DNA from: Cyanoderma ruficeps
Taxonomy: Eukaryota; Chordata; Aves; Passeriformes; Timaliidae
DNA length: 64,000 nt
NCBI GenBank assembly: GCA_008694505.1
Contig: VZDJ01000623.1
Location: 5,080,442-5,144,441, forward strand
Reading direction: 5' to 3'
Below are positions 52,434-64,000 of the stretch, piece by piece. Under the pieces are notes generated by a model that saw only the letters and a list, made by a program, of their open reading frames with translations, was not told the origin of the DNA and ran no database searches. The stretch's first letter is position 1. The number at the start of each line of letters is the position of its first letter. The position numbers and the translations under genes are program-made.

Positions 52434-52933
52434 CATGACGGGAAACATGGAAAGAAAAATCATCAAAAATTACAGCCACGAAAAGGTCAGGTCAATCCCG
52501 GGAATCGACACTGGGTGAACGTGAGGCCTGCCTTTAGCACACCGGTCTCCCCTTCGTTCACAAAGTTCTACCACCGAGAGTCCAATTTTATACTTTTTAA
52601 TTTCCTCGAGGCAGTGTTCCTTTGTCCACCGGTCTGTGTATTGGTATTCATTGGTCTTCTTTTGGGATCCTGAATTTCTTGAATAGGTTTTTTGGATGGC
52701 ACTGATGAACAGATGAGATTTCCGAGAAGCCAGGATGATCCCATCAGGCTTATCAGGCAGGTGTTCTTGGTCCTTAGGACCACTTGATGGCTCATCTTCT
52801 TGGTGGCAGCATCTTTTCATTTGCTGATTTTCTTATCCTGCCAGTTCATCGGTTCTCGGATGTCCCTCGCTTTCCCGGAATCTCCTTTCGAGTTATTGTC
52901 TACAGTTTTATATCACTTTAATTTCAGGCACGA
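52434..52933. other. CpG-retaining block of unknown origin inside intron 1
   Basis: Seventeen CpGs fall between 52439 and 52931 (for example 52479, 52499, 52506, 52543, 52575, 52607, 52850, 52868, 52889), far denser than the neighbouring intron. Base composition is also more even. The left boundary is abrupt, right after an AAATAAAAATAAAATTTATTT stretch. On the minus strand a 116-codon frame is open (52820-52470), with a hydrophilic sequence rich in Lys, Ser, Glu and Asp (for example KPDGIILASRKSH and YTDRWTKEHCLEEIKKYK), overlapped by a 75-codon frame in another register (52795-52568). I do not recognise the protein. Possibilities are a recent insertion (retrocopy or endogenous viral fragment), an unknown mobile element, or an unmethylated regulatory element. 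No target-site duplication or poly-A tail was found. Confidence 0.4.
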
Positions 52934-53842
52934 ATTAATATATGGAGTTTACCCATAACACAAGAGATCCATATATTAAAAAGGCCACGTGCTATAAGGG
53001 AGCCCCTGAGCCTGTTCAAGTGATAACTAGAGGACATGTGACTGCCAGATATCTGTACAGAACTGTCAGCCCGCTGGCGTGATGGAGTGCACCACCAGGG
53101 TCCGTGGAGTGGAAATGCAACATGAGAAACTCCTTCCTTCTCCTGTTTTGTCCTGCTGAGACCAGAAGCTCTCTCCCACTTCCCTGCTCTTGCAAAGGGA
53201 TTTTTTTGGGTCTGGCTAGGCTCAGCATATCCCTCTGTGATGCCAAGCAGAGGGAAGAAACTTACCAGATTCTGAACTGTGGAAATATCCTTAGGTGCAT
53301 GCATGCATTTACCTACATAATGTATACAAATACAAAGCCATTTACACACCCATACTTGGCCCAGATCCACAGACAGTGCAAAATTACTCCACACCCGGCT
53401 GCAAGTTATTTTTAGCTCCTCCTCAATGTAAATGTCTAGTTCATAATTAAGTTTCAAAATAATGAATGATGTGTTTTGTGTTTCAGTGGGTATAAACGTT
53501 TACGTTGCACAGTGAATGATTTAAGCATGAAAGGCCTTGCATTCCTAAGTCTGTTACAGAATGTGGGTGGGAGGTGGATCTTTGCTCATACCAGGAAACA
53601 AAGACTGAATGAATATTTGTCACGATGTTTCATCAAGGCACTGTTAATGTTAGTTGAAGATACATTGTGGCAAGACTGACAGCTTGCTTACTGTAAAATT
53701 TTCTGAAAACCGCGGCATTTTAGTATTTATAAAGGGATGTTAGCAGTGTTGATAGTGTAGCCACCCAACCATGAGCCTTGTGCAGTAGGCAGTTAATTAA
53801 GCCAGAAATAAAGGAGATCAAATGCTATTAAACCATCCCCCT

Positions 53843-53943
53843 AAAAAAAAAAACAAACCAAATCAAACCAAATCAAAAACCAAACAAACAAGTCCAAACA
53901 CAAAAAACAGCAGCAACAAACCTAAACCAAACTAAAACCCCCC
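53843..53943. repeat. A/C-rich low-complexity tract
   Basis: About 100 bp nearly free of G and T on the + strand, made of AAACC, AAATC and AAACA words. It resembles the tract inside the LTR at about 17 kb, but no LTR words flank it. Confidence 0.9.
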
Positions 53944-54218
53944 ACCTGAAAAGCCAGCACAGTTTTCTCTAGCTTTGACATAAGGTCTGCCAGGAATTCT
54001 GTCTTTTGTCCTCATGTTCTTTCCTTAATCATCTGTGCTGGTCTTCAGTATTAGGGTGGCTTCCTCGTGAGGCTGACTTTTGGTCTGGCTGGATGTCCCT
54101 GTTCTGATGTTCCCATCTCCAAGATCAACATGGTCATCAAGTTCAAGATTTATACTCAGTCCTGCCCCAAGAGACAAGATGATCCCCATGTGCACCTGCT
54201 AAAGAGCAATTGCAAGAC

Positions 54219-54270
54219 CAAAGAAAGAAAAGAAAAATCAAGAAAGAAAGCGAAAGAAGGAAAGAAAGAA
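54219..54270. repeat. Purine (GAAA)n-like tract
   Basis: About 50 bp almost entirely purine on the + strand, in degenerate GAAA/GAAG units. Such polypurine tracts can adopt triplex structure. No gene is associated. Confidence 0.85.
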
Positions 54271-54359
54271 TAATAATGAGAAGTAAAGAGTTGTTTTCTT
54301 CAGCAGTATCAGTATGTTTTAAACTGGAATTGTTACGGAATGTTATTCTTAAGTGCATT

Positions 54360-54408
54360 GAAAAAAACAGTACAAAACAAAACCCACAACAACAACAAAA
54401 ACCCCAAG
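54360..54408. repeat. A-rich tract with AAC units
   Basis: A short A/C-rich stretch containing four AAC units, about 90 bp downstream of the purine tract. It is low-complexity sequence only. Confidence 0.8.
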
Positions 54409-56688
54409 GAGAGCTATTTCTAATGAAAACATTACTCATACTAGGATCATAGCTCTGACCTTACATTTATTGGCATAAATGTGAACTTATATAGCTGTGT
54501 GGATGTTTGCCATATGCAAATCCATCCATCCATAAATCAGCATACAGACTGGAGACTGCACAGCTGAAGTGACTGTAATGGTAAATGAAACCTTTCACCA
54601 CCAGGTCAAATGCAGTTCAGCATATGTGGTAAATGGAAAAGCACTATCATACAGGAATTGATCTATGAAACAAGTGGCTGACCAGTTCACGCTGTTCACC
54701 ACCACAACTGGCTCCCCACGTCGGAGCTGGCAGATAAGCTGGAGCTGCAATGGCAAAGCAGTGAAGCAGCCTGGCAGAGTATTTGCCTTATGGGAGTGTC
54801 TGGTAGCGTATCACAAGGATCAGGCAGGCGTTTCTCATCAAAATGGATTGTCAATGAAAAAGGCAGTTTCCATTTAATCCAAATTTTCCACCAGTTCTAT
54901 CCAAATGAAAACATTACTTTGGACAGTTGTGCTGATCTAAGACACATAATATTGTGTTCATCTGACATTAACCTCTGTGTGTTCAGGGTAGCAGCAGGGT
55001 TTGCAAAAGCTTCGTGTGGTTTTGCCGCTTTCTTGCCCATTCTTTTCTGAACAGGACAGTTAACTCCCATTAAAATCTTTGAGAGTGCTTGGAGATCAGC
55101 ATAAGGCTTATATGACAGCAGGATAGCAAAAAAACCATAAAGCTTTGTCTCAAATCCTGGCCAGGAGGTCCAAATCAGGGATGAGGCAGGTTTATCATTT
55201 GTATAAGGCACAGCTCAGTGTCAGGGTGCCATGTGAGACAGGACACACACAGAGGCATTTCCAAGCTTCTTGGTTCTGGGATATGACTTGGCCATGACTG
55301 AAATGTGGAGTGTATTTTTCCCCCTTAAAGTCTGAGGAAGTTGGGCACCCTGACTAGAACAAACAGATAAAATGATAAAAACCAAAAGTCACACATTCCT
55401 GGATTTATTTTTTTTCCTAAGTTGTCACTCTGAGAAGTTCAGCATTTTGACTGTTTGATTTAATTTGAAAACAGATGTTGGAATATTGTAATTTCCCTTG
55501 AGACAAAAAAAAAATTCCTTACTTTTCTCAGCTTTCCTTATTTCTGCTATGAAACCGTGTTGTCACAGAGAAACAGTGCTTTGTAAAGCTCCTATGTGAG
55601 TTGTGAAGTTCCAAACCAGCTTGACACATTCAGCTATGTGTTAATGTCAAAACATAGTTCTCAACATTTATTGCAGCTAGAACAGCATTAAAAATTTATG
55701 TCTGACTCTTTGATATAATTGAATAAGTTATTTTAAAAATGAGTATTGTTATTGGTTGTAGTTTGCTTAACAGAACATTTGCTCTACTTTTAAAGAATAA
55801 ATTGTTTAAGACACTGATAAGTTGAGATATTTGTTCACCTTCATGTTTCAAGGATGTTAATAATGCCAGGAAGGTTGGTCTTGTGGCTAAATGTGTGAAT
55901 GGATAGATATTCTTCAGTTCCAGGATCTTACTCAAACATTTTAATGTCAGACAGTATCCCTGTGCCTCAGCTTCTTATCTGTACAGGCTTTTTGTACATT
56001 GTTTTATTTTCAGTGACATTGTATGTGTTTTGAAGGCAAGGTCTATGCTTTTGCACAATGAAATTCTATCTGGACTTTTCAGAACAAGTAGTACAACTGA
56101 TAAATAACAGAATTATTTAGTTCAAGGCTCAAAACAAATGTCTGAGCACTAAGAAAATAACTCTTGCTTTCTGGTATAAACAAATTAAAAAAAAATTGAG
56201 TTTAAAAAAAAATCTTTGAAAATTCCTTAACAGTATAATCAGAATAATTTCTCAAATCCAAGAAATGTAGTTACTTTAGCAACTTTAGTTATGTTCACTG
56301 CCTGATACCTTTCTGACTGCATTGTTTTTGCCACTGAGAAGTGAATGTCTTTAGGAACCTATTGCTTTTAGAGAGAGGGAAGAAAAAAGTGCTTTTAGTT
56401 AAAAAAGTAATTTTTCCTTCTGTGTTAAAGATTCTTTAAGTGGTACTGCCACTACATATAAAATGCAAAAGCTGACAATTTTCCTCCTCAAAATTTTTAC
56501 CTTACATGTCTTTTTCACGTTATGCAATTCTCTGGATATAAAGGCTGCAAAATTATTCAAGTTTGTTACACACATACATTCATTCCCATATGAAGAGATA
56601 TGTCTGTCTTACATTTCTGGTGAGGAGAAGCAGTTCCCATTTCATTTTGCTTGGTGCTGAAGCACTTGGTTTGTGCATTCTTTCTTTT

Positions 56689-56690
<2 letters not shown>

Positions 56691-56732
<42 letters not shown>

Positions 56733-56737
56733 NTTTT
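56691..56737. repeat. Long poly-T run interrupted by one N
   Basis: Forty-two Ts (56691-56732), an N at 56733, then four more Ts. The isolated N shows that the assembler could not resolve the homopolymer length. It may be the poly-A tail of a minus-strand retrocopy, but I found neither a TTTATT (reverse AATAAA) close by nor recognisable coding sequence downstream. Confidence 0.95.
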
Positions 56738-59600
56738 AATTTTAATCTGTGGTTTCAGGTGTAGTTTGTCATATCAGTCAACTGGAACACTATAGATTAT
56801 CAGGGGACTTCCAGGTGTCACACAAGAAGAATGACTGTTTTGCAGAACAAGCTGTGCAGTCCTCTTGGCTCTGGCATAGATGAATATGTGAGTGTTACTA
56901 GGCATAGAAAACAGTTCTGAGGAGGTAATCCCATATTGAATTTGAATGTTAAGGAAACCATCTACTCATTCTGAGGGGCTTAACCTTTCTTCAGGAGGCA
57001 AGTCTGGAACAATGGTCCTTATTTACAGAAGGTTTCCTTTATTTTCCATAAGGAATACAAAACCAGAATTTCTCCTGTGCTAGGGTTGCTCCTTCCTTGC
57101 TGTAAGTACGCATTGCCATTGTTGATTCATTCAAATACAGATTATTACAGTAATAATAAGTGACAAGTTTTGTGTTATTTTGAAATAACACACATTATGG
57201 TTCACATCATGTCTTCAGAGACCCAAGCAATGTGTTGTTTCACATTGACAAATGCTAGAAAGTGTTTGCACTTATGAATAAAATATTCTCCACGCATCTT
57301 GGCTTTCAAGTGTGCCTTGTGCAAGAGCATTCGGATGTGGCCTCATCACAGGCATCCTAAACCTCTGTCACCTCCTGCCTGAATTACTGCTCTCCCTTCT
57401 GTGACACTTGTTGCAGGCTTTTAGAAAAACATCAGTGGACTTTGGTCAGTCCTTTAAACTGGTTGTGCCTCTGCCTTGGTCCATTTAAGGTTCTGGATGG
57501 GATTCAAGTCCTCGGTATTTTTCTTTGGAAGTGCAATGGAAGCCTATTGAATTCAGTAAGAAGTTTCCTATTGATTTTGGTGCCTTGCACACCAGGCCAG
57601 AGTCTTTAGTTACAACTGATGTTCCAAAATGCCTTCTCTTTCTGAGCTCGGACTCAAGAGCTTGCCTTACCTGCAGGGACAGTCCAGGGTGTGACACTAT
57701 TTGCTTGCCTGGGCTTTCTGACAAAATCTTTTAGGTGATACATCAACAGCTATGCAAGCTGGAAAGTGCTTTAACATACAGGAATGATGCAAGTGCCAAT
57801 TTTTGCACATTCGCTTGCCAGCTAAACACAGCCCTCCCCTGAAACTGAGCTATTCCATGTCTGTGACAGCTGAAAATTAAGAATGGTGACATAAAGCAGG
57901 ACCTGGAGTTACACAAGCTACCTCGGGCCTGGAGTGAACTGTGTTGTGTCACTGTGCCTTTCGTCAGGCTGCTCGGGGTGCTGCAGGTCTGCTGGGGCAG
58001 ATCAATGTTCAGTCCAAGCATGACCAGAGGAGCCTTTTCCATTGGACTGCTGGTGAATTTGTTCTCACACAAGAAATATCCAGGACTGTATTTTGTAGCA
58101 AAATAAAAAATAAATTTAAAAAAAAAAATCATCAGCACATCTTTTCCAGTTCCAGTGCAATTTACCTCCTACATAATGTTTCGAATATAGAAAGTATTTC
58201 AAGAGGAAAATCTCACATGGATTAATGTTTATTGGTTGCCAAGGCAATAGTTTGGAGACCTCTCTAGCACAAAACAGATAATATTACAAGCAGAAGTAGA
58301 TTAGTATGAGGAGAAAATTTATTGATGTTAGGGAAGACAATGCTCTGAGTGTCTCTTATACCTTTTAGAGATCATATTAATTTTGCTTTGGTCAGTTTTC
58401 CGCTCATTGACATACTTCTGTGCTGTTATTTGAATGTCAGGAGAAATTAAATCTCCCCATGAAAGCTGGATGCCACTGTACAATGGAAAACAATGTTTCT
58501 GTGTGGAAAGCCTGACAGTCCATTTAACAAGTCAGCCCTAAGGTAGGCTGGGAGCTGAGACGCTGTCGAAATTATGGTCATGCCAAGGTCATACTGTGAC
58601 TCCTTGGGAGACATGGGAAAAGGACACAACCACATCAATCCTGGTTATTCAAGTCTTGAACAGGCAAAAACTAAAAATGCCAAACTGAACTCAATCCAAA
58701 CGAAAAAAAAATGGATCTATTTTAATTATGGGGAGTAAATCATGAGGCATATTAGCAGATGCTGCAGAGATTGAAAGCTGACAAAAAGCAATTCATATAT
58801 AGAGATGGAAAATAAACTCTTAGAATTTCTGTATTTATTTATTGTTAGAAAACTGTGTCTTTAAATTTTCTTCTGTAATACTAAAAGAGCATCATATATT
58901 GAACTTTTTCAAACAAAACATGACCAGGGACCTAACTGAAAGAAGGAATCAAGGCAACATTCACTCTGAATCATTTCAAGCCTAGCAAGAGATTACAAGG
59001 GCATTTCTTAGGGGGATGGGAACTGTATCCTGTACAGTTGTGTTCCAGAATATGTCTGTACCAGCTCTTCCTCCCATTTTTTGCAGTCTCCCTACCATCA
59101 TGATCCAATCCAATCCATGTTATAGAAGAAGGTGTAAAGTAACCATGTTCCTTTATAGCTGAACATCCCTGACTCCTTGCCAGTTGCTGCTCAGTTTTGT
59201 CTCTGCCATCTTACCTCTGCAGCTTTTTCACAATTCTTCTAAGCAAAGTCAGGACAAAGTGATAATGAATTTTTATATTCTTTGATTGACTGATTTCAAA
59301 TTATATTCAGTTTTATCTGTACCCTTTGATATTTCTAAAGCAACTCAGAACCTCAGTTTTTCAAAGGTAGCTTGTCAGCAGAAGTGTTGGATGTTTAACA
59401 CCTTTGAAAATACTGTCTTTTGAAAGAAAAACCATATCAAAATAATATTGTTCATTCATCCCTTAAAAGTTGTGTTCTTCTCATCTCTGCCCTATGCTAT
59501 GCATTTTTAAAATCATGTCCATAGTTCATAGATCCCTTTTAATCAGATGTCCCAGTAGCTTCTGCACCTTCTAGTGTGTACATGCATGTGCATGTTCTGA

Positions 59601-59623
59601 TATATACATATATATATATATAT
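59601..59623. repeat. (TA)n microsatellite
   Basis: About eleven TA units with one C interruption, followed by an A-rich run with AATAAAG. It is an ordinary simple repeat in the intron. Confidence 0.95.
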
Positions 59624-59702
59624 CTATAAAAAAAATAAAGTAGGATAAAAACATTGTAATTACATTGTATTGCAGTGTGTCCTGGATGCTAGAGAGAGAT
59701 AG

Positions 59703-59740
59703 AAACAACAACAACAAAAAAGAATAAAATAAAATAAAGA
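59703..59740. repeat. A-rich tract with AAC and AAAAT units
   Basis: Four AAC units, a run of A, then AATAAAATAAAATAAAG. It could be a decayed retroelement tail on the + strand, but upstream sequence shows no recognisable element. Confidence 0.8.
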
Positions 59741-62700
59741 ATCTTGAGCCTTTTGCCAGAAATCCAAGCCAAACTTTGCAGACTTTGAAACTTGTGACCT
59801 AAAGTTTTTTGCTTCTGTAGTAGTTTCTTTTACTTGCCATAGTGGTTTTCACTGACCTTAAGAAGTAGGCCATACCAGTTTTCTGATATTTTTCACTCCA
59901 CTGGATCAGAGGGCTGCTAATCTCTCTTGCCATGAGATTCTATTTGCATCTCTAGTAAGAATTTTCAGTCTTGTCATCTTAATTATTTACCTGAGAGACT
60001 TTCGGGTGATATCATCTCACTGCCTTCATCAGAGAGATCTGGCAAGGTGCTAATGTTGTCTAGCATTTTCCAAGGATGATGCACAGACAGTATCCTTACA
60101 GAGTCTAACACATTTTGATGTGTAATTGTCAGGAAACTCAGATATGGGATGCGTTCTAACTCAAGAACTGAAGGTTTTACAAATTCTATTCCGTACAGAG
60201 GTTTCTTAGTTGTTCATTACTCTGGTCCCCTACTCCTCAACTGTAATTATGTTGCACCAGAAAGTGCTTGTTTTCTCCTGCTGCTTCTGCCTCAGATGAA
60301 TTTGGCACGTTTTTCCGTGGAATGTGAGGGGCTGTTTCGGTTTCCATTGTGGGTTTGGGTCAAGGTCATGTTTGGTCAATCAGGAGATAGTGGCACCAAG
60401 CATGTACTGAAGTTGGAAGTGTTTGCACTGCATAACCCACATGTCCTGTCCTTAATCCTGATACTTTTGTTAGAGGAGCCTCCCAGCATGAATGTCTGTT
60501 ATGGATTATGACTATTTTGTTTTTTGGTGGACAAATAAGATGAGTATGAAGGTCACAAGGATTCCAGACAGGGCTGCCAGAAGAAACCTGCGTATTACAG
60601 TGGCCTGGGAAAGCAGTTTGATTCGGGATCCACTCAAGCCACTGTTAAGATCCTGTGTATGCAGTGAACATTGCATTTTCTTGCATGAGGGGCAGAAAAT
60701 TACCCTAGATGTTAGTCTGTCATGCTTGCTAGGAAATGTATATAGGCATGTTACAATATTCCCTGTGATCACAAAGCTCCCAGGAAATGTGTGGCATTAT
60801 GCCAGCTGCATTTGGTGCAGCTGCAAAATGTACTCAAAGATCAACCATGAGGTTACCAAGATGGCTCATGCAGTTCTCAGGATGTTTTTAACTACAAAAT
60901 GCTCGTGGATAAGGAACTCCTTCTACTGTTCTTTCTGTGAACAGGCATAATAAGCCCAGAGTTTTGGAAATTATTCCAGTTATCCTGTGTCTACTGGTGG
61001 TGTCTGATGAAGTAGGTGTCGACTAATGGTCATGGCTAGCAATACACATGGACTGGCACCCCATCCCTGTGGGGAATGAGGTAAGGAAAAGCAGCAAGAA
61101 GCAAAACAGGCCACTGGTGATCTGTAATAAAAGATACAGGCCTAAAATATTCCTGTATAATATGTAAGAATATAGTTCTTTTACAAAGGTCTTGAAATAA
61201 AATAGATTTTTAAAAGTAGAAATGGGTAGTGTAAACCTTAGGAATATGGCCCTATATTGTAAAAATCCAGAATAAAGTGAAACCAGACTCTGGATTCCCC
61301 ATATCTCTATTAAAAGCAAGTGCAAGAGGAGAGTATTGGCTTTACAATATGAGTTTTTCATAGAGGTTAAAGCAACAGGCTCTCTGAAGTAGAGTGCAAG
61401 GCTTCAGGCCAGTTTTCAGAAAGAGGAGCTGAGTCTCAAACCATGATTCGTACTTTCAAAACCAAATTAAACTTCATGTTTCAACTTTAAGTGGAGCTAG
61501 TGCTACCAGATCATCTTGGAACCATGTCTGGAGGCTAAAGGGTGAAAAGTATTGATATTTTTAATAATAAATGATAACAATAGACATTACACAGAGGATT
61601 TGTCTTCACTAACTTAACTAAAATTCACTTGAGGCATCTGCACTGATATTACACTCTGTTTACCACATAGAGCTGTGGTTTGGAGGAACACTAAGTTAAA
61701 GAAAGAGGAGAACATTGTGAAGCCAAACAATTCACATTATCTGAAAATTAGACCTCTTTACCACAGTTGATAAAGTGCCAAAGTGCCTGTGACCTAAATG
61801 CTGATCAGATCACATTAAAAAATGGAAACATTACTGAAGAGTTAAACTGTGAATTCCTGAAAAGTTAAATATCGCTTTACCAGGACAAAGTTTGGCATTG
61901 TAATTTTACTTCTGAAAATAGGGGTACCTTGCTCAGCATTCACATGAACACATTTTACACTTTTTTCTTAAATGCATTGACTTTTAACAGTAACAGTTTA
62001 TTGTTTCCAAAGTCTAAAGATACAAACAAAGCAAGATCTTGAGACAAAAGAGAACTTCTTTTAAAAAAAAAAACTGCAAGGGTTGGAAAATGATGTTAAG
62101 GCTTCAGCCATACACCCACATAGACCTTCAAATCTGCAGTAGGGAGTAAAGACTCTTAGTAAAGTATAAGATTTTTGATTGATTTGCAATACTATACATT
62201 TTTGAACACTACTACTAGAACGTCTGGCTTGTGGGTGAAGACTGTGAAAAGGGGCCCTTTTCACTTTTTCTGCATCGCTTTTACTTTGCCTTGGATTTTG
62301 AATTCATGTCGGGATCTGTATTGAAAATAAAAGCTCTAAAAAATAGAGTATAAACCAAAATAATCAGATATGAACTTCAACAATATGAACCTCTTATACT
62401 GGGTATAAGAGCCTATTTAATGGGATTTCTGTTCATCATGCTTTATAATTCAGTGTGATATTGTATTCCATCACCAGCAGCTTAATTTATTTCTTTCACC
62501 ATCTGCTATTTTTTTTTATTATTCTTCCATGCCAAAAATTCAGTAGCGCTCAATGAGCAAAGCAAAACTATTCTGTATTTTAACTAAGCTGGTTTTATGC
62601 TGTTGTTATTCAGAATATATTGGCCTACTTCTTACACTGGTTTTGTTGAGCTAACCAAGCCTTTTGTTTTCTAAACCTGCAAAATGTGAAACAGTAAATA

Positions 62701-64000
62701 CTGTGTGAGCTATTAGTGCCAGCACTTCTGTAGCTGTTACTTTATGAGACAAATATCAGGCCAGTTGGTTTTTAATTACAGGCAATAGCTGAAGCGTAGT
62801 AAGTGTGACTGTCCTTGCCACAGCTCCATCCAGCCCATCCCGTGCACAGAGCAGGCTGAGCCACTTGCACAAACACAGACCAGTAGTCAAAGCACTCTCC
62901 ATGCCAAGCCATGTTAATCTATCAATATCTCAAAATGTCCTTGTGTGTTCCCTGAGACGCCAAAATAATTATGGAAGTTTTGTGAGCTCCTGGAACTACA
63001 ACTGTGCTCTCATTAACACCTTCTGTTCCTGAGATAGATGTACGAGTCTTCAGAATACAAAGTTTTAGATCAGACCACTTTGCTCAATACAGGACCAAAT
63101 GAAAACTAAAATCAGTAACACAGAAATGTTCTTGGAGGTTTGAAATAAGGCAGTGGTAAGGACCACATCATGCTGGTGTCCATCCATCTGTGATAGGCTT
63201 ACATATAAGGTTTCATGCCACATATTCCAAAGAAATGATGGAAAATGATTTTAGAAACTTTGCATTGGGGCTTCCAAACTGTGGTTGCTGCTCTGGTCTA
63301 AATTGGAATATATTGGACCTAGGTAATTTAACCATTCATGTCCCACAAAGCACTGTTAGGCTGGGTTGGACATTAAACATTAGATATTCTGTAATCTTTA
63401 TCTTGTTGCTTCTTTCACATAACATGATGCCATTAAATTTCACGTCGTGGTATCTTTCAGTTGGCACTTTCAGCTGACTAGTTCTGGATGACATGCAAAT
63501 GATGGAGCCAAGAAATGCCATGGCAAAACTCTCATAGTTCTTCCAAGATAGGAGTCATGCTCTTTTGTATAAGAAACAAAGGATAATAAAATATGCTTTA
63601 CTAGGGAAAATAGAGCTAGCTGCACAAAATGCCTTTCCACAGGCACTTATAATTTAATACAATTCTTTCTTCTACTAAATACTATTACTCTAATGCCAGG
63701 AATTATGTTGGATTTTGGGTTCATATCCCAACTGTACAATTCAGGATATGCTTCAGACCTGTTTATTCAAATAATTTTATTCAGACTGTGGCTAAAATAA
63801 ACAGAGAAGCAATTTAAAGAAACTTGACGCAGGTTATTCTGAAAGTCTAGTAGACATAATGATTAATATTTCCAGGAAGGCTGATGATTAGACAAAATAA
63901 TGATATAGAGAAGAGCTTTCAGAAAAAAAAAAAAGAAAAAAAGATGTAAAAGTACTCTTACTGAAAATTATTGGTAACTTAAACCACCTGAAAAAATAGT

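Larger units (their letters stand above)
52934..64000 (+). other. SEMA3A intron 1, distal part (continues past the window)
   Basis: About 11 kb of AT-rich DNA with simple repeats and no recognised exon. A 177-codon minus-strand frame (53457-52924) and a 152-codon + frame (60492-60950) are open but show no domain or family resemblance, and I treat them as chance frames. Intron 1 is thus at least 26.4 kb, in keeping with the long introns of SEMA3A in other vertebrates. Confidence 0.8.

Noticed and set aside
52924..53457. A 177-codon minus-strand open frame
   Set aside because: No family resemblance was seen and composition is that of intron. It starts next to the CpG-rich block but is not clearly part of it.
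60492..60950. A 152-codon + strand open frame rich in Cys and His
   Set aside because: Cys/His spacing does not match zinc-finger or other known patterns. I consider it a chance frame in the intron.
37563..64000. Search for the second SEMA3A coding exon
   Set aside because: No frame after an AG acceptor encodes the expected start of the sema domain, so exon 2 lies beyond the window.
1..64000. tRNA, rRNA, CRISPR arrays and prokaryotic operons
   Set aside because: No cloverleaf with A/B-box words, rRNA core segment, repeat-spacer array or gene cluster was recognised.

Overview
The window is vertebrate nuclear DNA, almost certainly from a bird. Three things show this. The only recognisable coding exon matches my recollection of the N-terminus of chicken collapsin-1 (SEMA3A). 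A CR1 LINE fragment, the typical avian retrotransposon, lies at about 24.4-24.9 kb. A degenerate LTR of a kind common in bird genomes lies at about 16.9-17.5 kb. There are no operons, CRISPR arrays or prokaryotic genes, and I recognise no tRNA or rRNA gene. Most long open frames are chance frames in AT-rich non-coding DNA. I cannot name the species.

Layout. From 1 to about 36.7 kb is AT-rich, non-coding DNA upstream of SEMA3A. It is either intergenic or, if distal non-coding first exons exist, intronic. It carries the LTR, the CR1 fragment, a strongly decayed Ty3/gypsy-type reverse transcriptase relic at about 32.2-32.7 kb, and simple repeats. At 36720-36935 there is an assembly gap of 216 Ns, flanked by poly-A on the left and poly-G on the right. 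Immediately after it comes a very GC-rich CpG island (about 36.94-37.45 kb) with CCCGG and CGG tracts and one upstream ATG. This is the presumed 5' UTR/promoter of SEMA3A. The first coding exon of SEMA3A (+ strand, 37451-37562) encodes the start codon, the signal peptide and the first mature residues. It ends at a consensus GTAAGT donor in phase 1. From 37563 to the end of the window is intron 1, at least 26.4 kb long, with no second coding exon inside it.

One gene is therefore visible: SEMA3A, a secreted class-3 semaphorin that repels axons through neuropilin-1/plexin-A receptors. The rest is its regulatory neighbourhood and transposon debris. The items most worth a second look are the Ty3/gypsy relic, which is unusual in birds; an unidentified CpG-retaining block at about 52.43-52.93 kb in the intron, which differs in composition from its surroundings; and the promoter/5' UTR features (gap, CGG tract, upstream ORF, possible splice acceptor).
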